Source: Lunularia cruciata
Taxonomy: Eukaryota > Streptophyta > Marchantiopsida > Lunulariales > Lunulariaceae
DNA: 64,000 nucleotides
Assembly: GCA_948567375.1 (NCBI GenBank)
Contig: OX419761.1
Location: 54,376,501-54,440,500, forward strand
Direction of reading: 5' to 3'
The first letter of the stretch is position 1, and each line of letters starts with the position of its first letter. Shown one piece after another: positions 23,560 to 35,233 of the stretch. Below the pieces are notes generated by a model. That model did not search any database and had not been told where the DNA came from. It saw only the letters and a list, made by a program, of their open reading frames with translations. The position numbers and the translations under genes were made by a program.

Positions 23560-24445
23560 GTCCGTGCAATCAATGAGTATTGGACAAGGTCAAATGTCTT
23601 GTGTGGAATGACACTGGCCTGATTGGGGAGCATATCTGTGTAGTAGGGAAACATGGAACACTAGATGGATCTTCATGTGTGGTGGTAGCTCAAGGTGATA
23701 GGCCACAATGCCGACTCGACGAAGAATCAAGAAAGGTCCAATAAAACAAGGTCTGCACTTATGAGGTCCAACATGTCTTCAATAGTGTGATTAGCCCGCT
23801 CTATTTGTCCATCTATTTATGGGTAGTAAGCTGTGGACATGGCCAACTTGGTTTTGAAGAAACCAAAGAGTGTTTGCTAAAACAAATTGGTGAATTGAGA
23901 GCTTTTATTGATGATGAGTACTTAAGACAAGCCATGGTGAGAGAAGATTGCATCTAAGTATAATTGAGGTAGTTGTGGGGTGGACACATCCTTGGTAGTA
24001 GGACGTATATGAATCATTTTGTTGAACCACAAAGACCATAATGGAGTCAAACCTTGAGGTAGTTTTGGGTAATTCACAGACGAGATCCATACTCACCTAT
24101 TCCCAACATTGGGTTGGAGTGGAGAGAGGTTGAAGGAGCCCTATAGGAGCTTGATTAGTAGCTTTGTTCTATTGAAAAAGTAGGCAGCTGCACACGTAGT
24201 CCATCATGTCATTGCTCATCTTGGGCCAATAGTAATAGCACTAGACTACATCCAAGGTCTTGTCCACTCCGACATGACCTACAATGGCCGAATCATGACA
24301 TTCTGCTAGAATGGTGGTGCATAATTCTAGGACATTTGGGATCCATAATATGCCATCACAAAAGGTGAGTCCTTGGGTGCTGGTGACACCTTTGGATGAT
24401 TGTGCTTCCACAACGTGTAGATCAATTTTTGTAGCAGCCAAAATC
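23560..24445 (-). pseudogene. Degenerate integrase of element D
   Basis: The zinc-binding HHCC region is visible in 24241-24441 (AECHDSAIVGHVGVDKTLDVV: the two His and the conserved GHxGxDKT). The start of the catalytic core is in 23905-24096 (SMDLVCELPKT with the first Asp, then SIMVFV). The second Asp and the Glu are in broken frames and not confidently seen. Confidence 0.75.
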
Positions 24446-24529
24446 TCTAGCCAGAATTCAAAGTTAATCTTAACCTATGTCACCAAGTTGTTTACCATTG
24501 GCATACGGGTGAATGCATCTGCAAGTTGC

Positions 24530-25160
24530 TTCTTACCTTCCATGTAGGTGATTTTCATGTTGAAGCATTGTCGCCACTCTGCCCACCAAATTTGGCAACG
24601 GGATAGATCTTCTTGCGTCTTGAGGTAGACTAGAGGTTTGTGTTCTGTCTCTAGTACAAATGCCTTTCTCGCCTAGATAGTGCTTCCAATGCTTGGTTGC
24701 AAGGACGATGGCCAACTCTTCTTGTTCTGTGGTGTGGTAGTTTCACTCTATTGGTGACAAATTTTGAGGGAAATATGCAATTGGATGCCATCTATCATGC
24801 CACTCTTGTTGTAAGACTGCTCTTATTGCTATGCTTGATGCATTTGTAGCCAACTTGATTGGATGTTCTGGGTCATACCACTTCAAGATTGGTGCATGTA
24901 GCAAGGCAACTTTCAATTCTTGAAAGGCCAACTCTTGTACGGTTCCCCAGGTCCACTTCTTTTGTTTGCCAAGTAGTGCCGTTAAAGGCTTTGTAACCTT
25001 GGAAAAGTCCCTGACAAATCTAAGATAGAATCCCGTCAACTCCAAGAAGCTCTTGAGTTGAGTCTGATCTTCTGGAATGCGCTCTGCACTTACTCTATGC
25101 CCCAAGTAGTCTACTTTAGACTTGCAAAACTCGCACTTTGAGATTTTGGCATACAAATAA
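24530..25160 (-). pseudogene. RNase H and RT end of element D
   Basis: 25156-24743 reads KISKCEFCKSKVDYLGHRVSAEGI-type sequence, then ELTGFYLRFVRDFSKVTKPLT and LLGKQKKWTW, followed by LATNASSIAIRAVLQQ and HPIAYFPQNLSPIE. These are the RT thumb and connection, and an RNase H start in which the first Asp of DASxxAIGAVLQQ has become Asn. 24533-24715 (AIVLATKHWKHYLGEK) continues RNase H. Confidence 0.8.
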
Positions 25161-25720
25161 TTTTGTCTTAGAATCTAGAGGACTTCTTGTAGATGTTGTT
25201 TGTGTTCCATCATCATGCTACTGTATAATAAGATGTCATCTAAGAAGATGATAATAGACTTATTTAAGTATGGACAAAATATGTCATTCATTAGATCATG
25301 AAAGTGGTAGGTGCATTGGTGAGGCCAAAAGGCATCACGAGATACTTGAAGTGGCCATACTTGGTTTCAAAGGCAGGTTTGTACACATCCTCCTCTGCAA
25401 TTTGGATTTGATTGTAATTGCTCCCCAAGTCCAATTTGGTGAAGTATCTTGCTCCATGGAGTTGATCAAACATGTCATCCATGCAAGGTAAGGGGTATTT
25501 GTTCTTCATTGTTTGTTGATTGAGACCCCAATAGTCAATGCACATGTGCATTGTACCATCCTTCTTCTTCACAAACAAGACAAGAGTCCCATATGTTAGG
25601 TTAGATGAACCCTTTGTATAGAATCTCCTCAATTTGAGTCTTACACTCCTCCAACTCATGAGGTGATGGGCAATATGCGGCCTTATAAGGAGGTGTCTTG
25701 CTCGGGAGTGTCTCAATTTT
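25160..25720 (-). pseudogene. Reverse transcriptase of element D
   Basis: 25291-25716 contains [22 protein letters not shown], then [31 protein letters not shown] and [13 protein letters not shown], all standard gypsy RT blocks. The catalytic box FLDDILLYS follows near 25225-25250 in a shifted frame, after at least one frameshift and two stops. Confidence 0.85.
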
Positions 25721-26320
25721 ATGATCTACTCTCCTTTTTGGTGGTAATCTTGAGGGTAGATCATTGGGAACAACATCTTGAAACTCATCTATCACATTTT
25801 TCAATTTCTCAAGAATTTGTCCATCAAGTTGTGCACTTTGGACTTCTCTTATTAGACCCATGAAACATCTATTGGTCTTACAGATAGTTGTTGTCCCTAT
25901 GACATACAAAGGCAATTCTTGCCTATGTGATTTTTCTTTAACCCCAATGATTGACCATAAGTGGGTTCTCACTACTTTCTTCCTCTAATCTACTATAGAG
26001 TTGTAATGCTCCATCCATGGTACGCCTAAGATTGCATTATATCAAGCTAATTTTATCACTCACCACTCAATTGCTTCTTGATATTCTCCTATAGAGAGTG
26101 TTACCAGTCTAGGAAATGATTCAATCCTCTCTATTTGCCCGTTAGGTAACTCTACTTCTTTGCTCTCATCTCTCTCTAGATCCATTCCCAATCTTATTGC
26201 AATAGAGCAAGACAAGAAATTTTCTATCGCTCACAAATCTATTAATACTCTCACTTGATTGCCTTTTAGGACTCCATTCATAACAATCAATTGTGAGGTT
26301 GCCTATCAAGACCTTTGCAC
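25720..26320 (-). pseudogene. Protease region of element D
   Basis: The frame from about 26310 reads GVLKGNQVRVLIDL with the Asp of a retropepsin active site (normal DSGA is broken to a stop after IDL). ELPNGQIERI and NAILGVPWMEHYN follow, the second being the usual ILGxPWL-type end of the protease fold. 25601-25972 covers the linker and the RT start (DVVPNDLPSRLPPKR). Confidence 0.7.
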
Positions 26321-26379
26321 ATTTTTCTTCTTCCTTCCCTTGCTTCTATGCTTCCTTATTGAGCCAATAAGGCCGTAAG

Positions 26380-28065
26380 GTACATTTACTGGTGATCTTT
26401 GTTTTTTGAAGTGATTACCACCTCCTCCTCTTTAGTGCGCCTCTCCATGTTGTTCAAAGAGTGCTTGTATGAAGGCCAAGGGCCTCTAGGGAAACTAATA
26501 GATAGATATATGCCCAATATGGCCATAATTGTAATAATTGTGTTGTTCTCCTTGAGTTCCTTCTCCTTGTGGGACTCCATCTTTTCATTATTTTACCTCT
26601 CCATGCTCTCCTTAAAGCCATCGTGCTCTTTGATCTTGAAATCAAAGGTTGCACAATTCCATTGGTACTGGTCCTCCCATGTGTGGCATTTCTGCATGAT
26701 AATGTTGAGGTGGAACTACTCCTTCACCTCCACCCAATGCTCTTGCTATTCTTTGTGCACAAGCAATGGCTTCAAATATTGTGCAAGGATTTTGCACCAT
26801 GACTTCTTGGTAAATCTGCTCCTTCAACCCTCATTTGAAATTGTCAAGAGCCTTTGTTGGACTCATGTCGGTTATTGTGACTTGTAGATCCAAAAATGCC
26901 TCCACATACTCTTATACGTACTCTTATATGTTGTTCTTTTATCTCAATCCCCATAGTCGGATTTGGACCATCTGCACGGAATCCACCAATTGGAAATTCT
27001 TTAGCAATCCTTCTTGCATTTTTGTCCATGTGACCTCTCTTCTCTCTGCCAACATAAATTGTTCCTAAGAATTGTACCATGTGAAGGCTTTATCGGTCAA
27101 GTACCCACATGAAAATGCACATGCAACATGCTCAATGATCTCTGTTGAGAACAATAAAAAATATCAATTCATTCTCAAGATCCAATTTTCCACTACTCCC
27201 ACCGTACACTACTCCTTGTAAAGCTTGATGTTGGAGGTCTTCTCCATCCGGAGTAGCAATGTGGCTTCATTGTTGATAGGATTTGTAGGCACATGTGCCT
27301 CTCCAAGTACTTCAATTGCAAGTATTGGGTTTTGAGACAACTCTTCTTCTTGCATTGCTTGATCATTCTTGAGGATCTGCACTTGACTTTGTAATGTCTC
27401 TATGGTCATCTTAATCTCTCAAAATTTGTTCAACATCCCTTGCATTCTTGCACCAGCTCTTGCAATTGCGGATCCATGGTTCATGCAATACTCAATTGCT
27501 AATGTCTACTTCAATATAGAGTTAATATGATCGCTCTAGAAGGCACACAAACTATTGGAACTACCATTAGGACCTCAAAAGTTATCACTTGTTGATAATA
27601 CTCCTCACCAAAATTCCTAACCACAAAATCTCTAATCATCACTTTTGATCTCACTACATAATGAATTTCTACTTGAGTGTTGAAAGGGAGAGGATTTGGG
27701 ACATTCACATCCATAAGTTCATAATAGAATGTAGATTGTCAAATCACACTCTTTATTGTATACCACCATAGGTAGAATCATTGGGTTTGGTGAGTTCATC
27801 ATTATGTCCATGAATTCTACTCCAAAGTGATAAACTAGCAATACTCTCATTTACTCACACTGGATGTACATAAACTTGATGTGGAATAGATTCAAGAATG
27901 AAAAGCTAGGTGCAAGATATTGTCTTCCCGGTGCATCCATCCTATCCGCTCTCTAAAGCCCTTCCTAAGTCTAGCAATTACTCTATGTTCTCCACCTTAA
28001 ATTACTCAATTTCAATAGTTGGTGCTCTTCCAAGAGGGGTGATCACTCTCTTGGACTAAAACACT
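26380..28065 (-). pseudogene. gag and leader of element D
   Basis: Frames at 26642-26827 (LKEQIYQEV, ACAQRIARAL), 26844-27080 and 27209-27409 look like a Ty3-type gag: helical with a KxxIxxEVxxxxPxTxxEAxxxAxR-like stretch. No zinc knuckle is clearly visible. Frames shift repeatedly. About 27420-28065 is leader or poorly conserved gag start. Confidence 0.6.
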
Positions 28066-28079
28066 TTCTCTAATACCAT
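28066..28079 (-). other. Primer-binding site of element D
   Basis: Directly after the 5' LTR end the minus strand reads ATGGTATTAGAG, one change from TGGTATCAGAG, the complement of the initiator-Met tRNA 3' end used by most plant gypsy elements. Confidence 0.8.
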
Positions 28080-28820
28080 TGTGATACTTTGAGGACAAGA
28101 GAAGAGAGAAAATACATATTTCACACTCAATCATCCGATGCTCCAAAGGAGTACCTTCTCTTTATTATATAGACAAAGAGGACCTCCTCCAAGGAAGCTC
28201 CACCATAGGATTAGGCACACAGATAGATGATATGTTAGCAAGCTCCACCCTTGGATTACTTACTTGGATGGGTGACATGTCGGTCCTGGTCCTATCTGGT
28301 TGGTCAAACAAGCTTTGACCAAAGGGAATCTTTTAGGGAATCTTCTAATAAGAATCTCGGAATCACATAGATGAGGTACCGTTGGAAAGCTCTTGACAAG
28401 AAAAACCAAGGGGGAGGGAAGGCAAGTCTTTCCTCTATTTTGGGGGGGGGGGGCGAGCACATTTTTGAGGCCTATTCATCCATTTAGGTCTCCAAAATTG
28501 CCTTCAAAGATTTCAGGCATATTTTGGTTCCTACTCTATTAGTAAAAGTCCCCTTTTGGTGATATTTCTTTCTGATCTGTTTAGTCCATCATGTGTAACA
28601 TCCTTCCACATGTTACCAAACCAATTCTCACCTTTAAATCATATATCTAGCTTTTGATTTTAAGGTTTTCAAATATATTTTGGTTTTTTCTTTATTAGTA
28701 AAAGGACTCTTTTGGTGATACTTCTATCTGATTTATTTTGACCATCATGTATAACATCATTCCAAATGTTACCAAACCAAATTTCACATCTAGATCATAT
28801 AGCTAGCTCTTGGTATTACA
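28080..28820 (-). mobile_element. 5' LTR of element D, 741 bp
   Basis: On the minus strand it begins TGTAATACC and ends TATCACA. It contains two tandem units of about 156 bp (about 28506-28661 and 28662-28817), visible from two copies of TTTATTAGTAAAAG-type and ATGTTACCAAACCAA words. A run of 13 G occurs at 28441-28453. Confidence 0.9.
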
Positions 28821-28825
28821 ACCAT

Positions 28826-29730
28826 TTGGGTTGAAGAACGCTCTTGCCGAGTTCTAGAGGTCATGGACAAGATCTTAGCTGGATTGGATTTTGCTCAATG
28901 TTATATTGATGACAGTTTGGTCTATATTACTACTATGGAGGAGCATGAGGGACATTTGTTGGAGTTATTTGAGAGGTTGCAATCTCACGGACTCAAATTA
29001 CATTTTGGGAAGTGTAGATTCTTCCATGAGCAGTGAGTATTTGGGTCACACTATCTACCATGGAGGACTTGGTGTTTGTTAGACTAAGATGGAGGCTATT
29101 GTGCATATTCCTTGGCCTATGGATGTGAGCAAAGTGCGAGCATTCCTTGGGTTGGTGAAATTTTATCACTATTATGTTGGAGGATTTAGTGCCAATGCCA
29201 AGGCCTTGATGAAGCTGATTAAGCTTTTTTAGGAGTGGTGTTGGGGAGATGAGCAAGAGAGAGATTTTGTAGAGCTCAAGGAGAGGTTGATATCTGCTTC
29301 TATTTTGAGGAGACCAATCAGAGGACAGCCATTTTAGGTTCACACTGGTTGGAGTATGTTGGAGCTTGGAGTAGTGCTCACCCAACATGATGATGAGGAG
29401 AAGAAGTTTGTGGTGGCCTATGCTAGTTTCCCTAACAATTCAGTGGAGGCAAAGTATTGTTCATATGAGGGAGAATGCTTGGCAAAATTTTGGGCAATAG
29501 CGCATTTTGGATGTTACCTATTTGGTAACCTTTCACTCTCATCATTGATCATCAGCCATTGAAGTGGTTGATAGAGTCCAACAAGCTTTCAAGGAAGCTT
29601 GCACAATGGGCTCTAATTGTATGATTTCATGGTTATTCATAGACTTGTGGTGAACCGTGATGCAGATGGGTTGAGTAGAAACCCATGTTGGCATGGTGAG
29701 ATAGATGAGGAGATGGTGCCAAGTTAGCAT
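28826..29730 (+). pseudogene. Backbone element: RT palm and RNase H
   Basis: Continues the plus-strand RT directly after element D: PFGLKNALAEF, then the catalytic YIDD at 28902-28913 (CYIDDSLVY), EEHEGHLLELFERL and LHFGKCRFFHE, and YLGHTIYHGGLG. RNase H follows: 29356-29562 reads GVVLTQHDDEEKKFVVAYASF and VEAKYCSYEGECLA, then DHQPLKWLIESNKLSRKLAQW. Frames change several times and stops are present. A matching minus-strand copy is at 11100-12320. Confidence 0.85.
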
Positions 29731-30790
29731 GCATTTGCCTTTTTATGTATATTTTTTGAGGCTTTGGTGGTATCTCTCTTAACACATATAAGAGAAGTTA
29801 TTGAGGTCATAGATCTAGAGGGTGAAGATAATGGTATATTTCAATGAAACATTTATGATGATGTCTTAGTGATGGATTATCTTTGCATTGGTATTGTGGG
29901 TAGCACAATTGGAGCCAAGGAGAGAGATTATGGTCTTCAATGAGCCAGATGGTTCAAGTTGGAGGGCAAACACCTTCTTTGTGTATGGGAGGATGGTAGA
30001 GTGCAAGTAGTACCTCTTCCATCTTAGAGACCATAGTTGGTTTGTCATGCTCATGAGAGCTAGGACATTTTGTAGTAAAGCATACATATAGCTTGCTCCA
30101 AAGTCATTATTGGTAGCATGGTATGAAAACCAAAAAATAGTAGTTTGTTGCCAAATGTGTAGTTTGTAACCAAGTTAGAGCATCATTTAATGCTCCTACA
30201 CCAAAGTTACACCCATTACCTATCATGGGATTGGGTTACCAGTGGAGTTTGGACTTTGTTGGACCTTTGCCGTTGACTATGAGACATCATTGATATATTT
30301 TGGTGATGGTGGAGCACTTCTCCAAGTGGATTGAGTTGGTGACACTCCCTAACAAGTTGAGTGAAGGGATGGCTTACTCATTCCAATTGGATTCTCAATC
30401 ATTTTGGTGCACCAATTGAGGTTTTAATTGATCAAAGTATAGAGTTCTTGGGAGAGTTTCAAGATCTTGTATGACAAGACTTTGATTGATCGTTGCACTA
30501 CCTCCTAAGATCACCCTAAAGTAGATGGTTTACCAAAGAGAGTGATTTAGACAATGAAGAGAAGATTGTAGAATTATGGTTTGTAGAGAGGCCACTTGGG
30601 AGATTGGGATCTCTAGTTACCTTGGTTGGCCATGGGCTATCAATTTAGCTAGCAAGCCTCCTTAACATCCTTCTCTCCTTACTTTCTACTCTATGGATGA
30701 AATCTAAATTTACTTGCAACCATTTTTCAAGATGCTATTGTAGTTTTGGACTTGGATAATCTAGATGTATGGATGAGTGCATGTCCTCAA
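29730..30790 (+). pseudogene. Backbone element: integrase
   Basis: Recognisable core blocks: GYQWSLDFVGPLPL at about 30233-30275 with the first Asp intact (it is Asn in copy A), ILVMVEHFSKWIEL, NHFGAPIEVLIDQSIEFLGEF at about 30395-30462 with the second Asp, and DHPKVDGLPKRV at about 30510-30545 where the Glu region lies (LPKR in place of the usual xxER). Stops interrupt it in several places. Confidence 0.75.
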
Positions 30791-31261
30791 CAAATAGAGA
30801 TCTTTTGTACCTTTGAGAGCTTGGTGATTGCTCAACAGAGGGATATCTTACATTATGCTACCATTCAAGAAGGATGTTATAGACCCTCAATCCTTCAATT
30901 TCATCTAGATGACTATGTTTATCTATAGCAGACAACACCCATAACACTTGATGTTTCTATAGGCCGCACTACCTTGAGAGTGTATGAGGTTTTGCCATCT
31001 GGAGTACTCATGTTGGAAGGACATGATGGTGTTGTTTGGAAGGATCATGAGCACAATTATGTACCATACCACCTCCTAAATGTTGATGGTATGATGGACC
31101 CAAGCTTGGTACTTGTATGTGCAAGCTTGAGGTCTATGTTATGCGGCTCTTCTGGTGGAGATGTTACTATGTTAATGTGTGATATTTGGCATATGGTATG
31201 TTTGACTCCTCTCCTCATGGAAATTACTCAAGGACAATGGTTATGCCAGAGATGTACTTGA
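30791..31261 (+). pseudogene. Backbone element: integrase C-terminus with PHD-type finger
   Basis: 30791-30928 reads QRDILHYATIQEG and HLDDYVYL, a GPY/F-like tail region. 30974-31261 reads VYEVLPSGVLMLEGHDGVVW, then the PHD-like segment 31133-31255: S54-x2-C57-x11-C69-x3-H73-x2-C76-x14-C91-x2-C94 with WHMVCL and QGQWLCQRC. Compared with copy A, the first ligand is Ser and the loop before His has lost four residues, including the fourth ligand. Ligands mutated in copy A (third and eighth) are intact Cys here. Seven of eight ligand positions are therefore supported by at least one copy. Pol ends with TGA at 31259-31261. Confidence 0.78.
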
Positions 31262-32227
31262 CCTATAGCTAGTTGTGACAATCCAACAAGTATCACTTTT
31301 GAGGTAATCAGTAAGTAAAGTTTGTTCCCATAAAGATACAAGTCAAAAATGGAAAAATATGAAGTCAAAATATAACAAGATAGTTCTTCTTAAGTTCTTT
31401 TTTAGTCTCTCAAGTAGAAACCACACCCAAAAAAGATTAAAAAGCATTCAACAACAATTCTTGTCACAAATTACACATTTATAATCACAATAATTCAAAT
31501 CTTTCCAAACAAACTTCAATTGTGATGATTCAGTTTCTCCCAAAGAAAGCTACTTCACTACAAACCAACTTCACTTCATACTTGTGTTCCACCTCCACTA
31601 AAAGCACAACTTCCTAAATCAAAATTTCTTTGCATCAATCCAATGTTGCACTTACAAATGAAGAATACTACCAACACTACAATTCCTCACAAATCTATCA
31701 AGGCATTGCTTTGATTGCTATCCACTCAAGATCAAACACATAGAATGAAATCAGAGTTGTGGAATCCAACATCCAACACTCAGACTTGCACTTTGAATTT
31801 CTCCAAACACTCACAAACACACATGCAAGACTGATACTTGGAATTAAGCTAAAATAACGAGCACCGAGTTACCACACTTTGCTTTATCAATCTTCAAAAA
31901 TATGAATATTGAACAACAACATACTTTGAATGCTTCCTTTAAATAGGTAGAGCACTTTCATAGTTATCTAACAACATACCATTCTTAATAATATCCAAAT
32001 CCAAAATATCAACCTACTTCTTCATATCTTTAAATTCAAATATTAAATCAGTTATGAATCCGATCTAATGTCTACCTCTTCTTCTTCTACACCTGATATA
32101 ACTTCCTTTGTATCTTGTGCTTTAGCTCTATCAACTTCTATATCTTCATCACATCTTCCATCTAAATTGCAATTGAAGTCATGTGCATGCTATCTACCTT
32201 CTTATTATCCAACCTACTTGCTCCTAA

Positions 32228-33481
32228 TCACTCATGTAACTCACCCAAAGACACTTGTACTCCTACTTCCATTACATCATATTGGGATTCTACTTTTATG
32301 CTACTCCAAATCTGTTTTAACTCAAATCTAACCAAATCTAATCTAAGACAAACATTGTCTCCTGCCTCTAACATGTTCCTATTTGCACAATCTCTCAAGC
32401 AAATCAACAAATTATTCATGTTGACATCCTTGGCTTTCTTCTTCCTCATCTTCTACTCTAACAACTTTAACTTGTGCAATTTGGCCTTCCCAAAATGAAC
32501 CTTGGCCATAGTATTGAGCATCACCTTCACTCTCATGACAACTTCATCTACTAACTCCAATTGACTCTTCTTCTCTCTTCCTCTCTAAATCTACAACTCC
32601 TCTTCATACATTTACAGCTCATCTTTATATTTGGCTTTCAACACTTCTTCTCCCTTGCATACTGCCCAAGTTGAACTTCCATCCGTCTGATCAAAGTGTG
32701 CAACTTGTCTTCTTCTTGATGCCTCCCTAATAACTCACGCTGCCATGCTTCATCTATCCCTGTTACATTTGACTTCAAGCTCTCCAAATCCTCCTCTATT
32801 ACTACTACAATGGCTTTCAAATGTAGAACCTCAACTCAAGCATCATCAAATTCTCCCTTTAATTTCTCAACCAATGCATCTTACTTCCTCATGTCTTTGG
32901 CTTGCCTTTCTATCTCACCTCCTTGCTTTAAAAATTCTTCATGCAAGTTATTGAAAATCTTCCTCCAAAGTACTTCATCAACCGAAAGTTCTTTGGCCTT
33001 GCTCTCCTCAAGTTAACTTCTTCTTTAACTTTGAGACTTCTTCACTCCAATACTTCACTACTTGCAGTTCATCCTATACTTTAGGATGATCTTTCTTCAA
33101 CTCCTCCTTATACTTCAACTACAATAGCAACAAACAAACAACCTTTGACAAGTATACTACTCCATCAATAGCTCCTTCAAATGCATTATCTTCATCATGG
33201 TTTAAGAGGTCTGTTCCTCTTTGACTGGCGCTTTGCTCCAAAGTCTCAATTGTCATATCTTCCAAGCTTTCTTCTTTCACCTCAACTTTACTTGGTCCTG
33301 CAATTGCAGCTTGCAAATTTCTCTTTGTCCTTGTTCCTTGCTGGATCACCAACCTTGGGTCTTCCTCTTGCTTCTCTTCTCTTTTGATTGCCCGCAATTC
33401 CAAACAAGGAATGTCTCTTCCACCCATATGATCAATTGTTGCATGGAACTCCCAACCTTCCTCCTCAACCTCTTTCTCCAT
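32228..33481 (-). pseudogene. Glu/Lys-rich coiled-coil part of element E
   Basis: 33119-33481 (EKEVEEEGWEFHATIDHMGG, then KREEKQEEDPRLV) and 32638-32820 (EEDLESLKSNVTGIDEAWQR, then LIRRMEVQLGQY) are charged with heptad-like spacing of Leu, Val and Ile, suggesting a coiled coil. Frames are broken. No catalytic motif. Confidence 0.45.
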
Positions 33482-33812
33482 TGGTTGCTCAACTTTGGGT
33501 CTATTATCAATCCTACTGCTTGACTCTTTACTCTATAACGTGAGTTTTGCTTCTTCTTCTCCTTTTGTGTCTTCTGACTTATGCTTGGCTTCTTCTTCTA
33601 ATTTTTCTCCTAATGACAAGTCCTACACTACTACTTTGTCCCTTGCATTAACTTCCCTCATCTTCCTTAGTTGGACTGGTGACAACATCTCTTCTAGTAA
33701 ACTTTGCTTCTTTGTCTTTGGAGTAGTCACCATTGTCTTCTTATGTTGTCATGTCTTGTATGTGTCCTATGGCATAGTGCTCATCACTACATTGGATTTG
33801 TTGGATGTACTA

Positions 33813-34091
33813 CTACTCTTTATCATCCGCTTCTCTTTGCAAGTTGGGATGGAAGTGAGACCCCATCTTTTTTCTCTCCTCCTCCTTCATCAAATTTAAA
33901 CCAAAGTAAAAATGTGTTGCAAACAATACATGATAATATGGAGGTGACTGATCTCTCCAATTCCATACCATCTGCCTCATCCGTTGGTGAAAACACTTCA
34001 CCGGTTCTCTTGCAAACATCTGGTGGAAAAATACAGCCTGGTGCTTCATTACATAGGTGGTTTGCTCTGGCTTGAAGATCAACCTCAACAA
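33813..34091 (-). pseudogene. Conserved block of the element-E protein
   Basis: The word HFYFGLNLMKEEERKKMGSHF is paralleled at 37352-37576 by NFYMGLNLLLKEEGKKFLSYF, and both are preceded by AVFFHQMFA or AMFYFQARSM. The shared order shows that both derive from one protein family. I do not recognise the family; no RT, integrase or transposase motif is visible nearby. Confidence 0.5.
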
Positions 34092-35076
34092 TAATTTTCC
34101 ATCATCACCTCAACAATACTTTCCCTTATCCAATCTTGATAGGTATCCACTTTGTGTCCATTCTTTGTACATGGGGCACTGAAGGAGTTTTGTACTTGTG
34201 TGGTCTATTTTGCAAACTCTCTCTACCCATAGAATGTGATCTTGGTCTCCTCATCAGCCTCTTTCCTTAAGACTAGTCTCCAATCTAACTTTGTACATTG
34301 AGATAAATTGCTTCTCTTCCCTACTTCCTCCAGACCATCCTTAAAATTATTTGTAGCAATTTCTACCATGAATGTTGGAAAACTCAAATTCCAATTCCAT
34401 GCCAAAATTTGATCCAAAGTTTGGTCAAAACTTTGATACTTGCAATAACATCTAACCTTCAAACCATAGGATTCCTCACTAAAAGTTTAGATTCTTCTTC
34501 CCACCCCTCATTGGCATTGTGCTATCTCTCAGTCTCAGTCTCTGGACAACTATCCCTTCTCTTGGATGAAAAATCGTCACTCCCTCCGGATTATTGTAAA
34601 TTGAACTCTCAACTGGCTTCATAACATGCATTGCTTTAGGATGACTACTTAGTGCCATAGGATACTTGCGTGACATTTCAAAAATCCCTTGAAAAAGTCT
34701 CAATCTTATATTTCTTTGCTGCATGGTCATTCCTTAGTCACTCTTCAATTGATAATCACACATTTTGCATGTATTCCTCTTGTCACTATCAATTTTATCC
34801 CATTCATGACTTAGCCATTATTTTGCTTGTACATTCTTGGCTGTTACTCTATCTTTGCATCAGATTGATCATCCTAAGGCAAACTTTCCTTGCTTTGGGT
34901 TTCTCACCTAACAAGTCCGATCGGAGTGCTTCTTTTCCTAACACAAAGTAAGCTACTTTAGGTTCCCAAAGACACAATTATCCTTCTTTTGTTGCTATTT
35001 GGGTTCAATACGACTTCAATTGTACACTTACTTGTCACAATTTGATAAAACAAAAAAATGTGGGTACCATACTAGT

Positions 35077-35233
35077 TCATCCTTTATATAGTATAGATTG
35101 TAGACAAGTGATCAACAATGGAGCTTGATAGCACCCAACCTCTTGATCTTTTGCCTACCATAGGGTATACCATATACTTGGAGTAGATGGCTATCTAGAG
35201 TTAGAGGGACCTAACCACCAGCTAGGGGGCGAT
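35077..35233 (+). mobile_element. Backbone 3' untranslated region and polypurine tract
   Basis: It matches the minus strand at 9663-9810 (words CCTCTTGATCTTTTGCC and ATACTTGGAGTAGAT). The polypurine tract GCTAGGGGGCGA ends directly before the LTR. Confidence 0.8.

Larger units (their letters stand above)
22325..28825 (-). mobile_element. Complete minus-strand chromovirus (element D) with target duplication
   Basis: LTRs lie at 22330-23354 and 28080-28820. Each starts TGTAATAC or TGTGATAC on the plus strand and ends GTATTACA. The 5-bp target duplication ACCAT is perfect (22325-22329 and 28821-28825). Removing the element and one duplication restores the backbone RT word LPFGL across the site. 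Order on the minus strand: 5' LTR, primer site, gag, protease, RT, RNase H, integrase, chromodomain, polypurine tract, 3' LTR. All coding parts carry stops, so it is inactive in cis. Confidence 0.95.
31269..35076 (-). mobile_element. 3.8-kb insertion of unknown class (element E)
   Basis: It interrupts the 3' untranslated region of the backbone; copy A has the uninterrupted sequence at 9780-9835. The 5-bp word CTAGT flanks it on both sides (31269-31273 and 35072-35076). The left end starts TGTGACAATCC and the right end reads GGGTACCATA. I see no matching direct or inverted repeat between the ends. Possible coding sequence is all on the minus strand: 34479-34730, 34223-34462, 33813-34091, 33119-33481, 32638-32820 and 32228-32449. 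The downstream parts are rich in Glu/Lys heptads. A related, more degraded copy lies at 35900-38100. It may be a non-autonomous LTR element that lost one LTR. The class is not established. Confidence 0.65.

Noticed and set aside
33495-33899. Plus-strand frames rich in Leu and Ser in 32000-35000
   Set aside because: They are complements of the Glu/Lys-rich minus-strand frames of element E and have no family signature.
31274-35071. Element E as a cut-and-paste DNA transposon
   Set aside because: The ends do not form terminal inverted repeats and no transposase motif is seen. The 5-bp duplication fits LTR elements at least as well.
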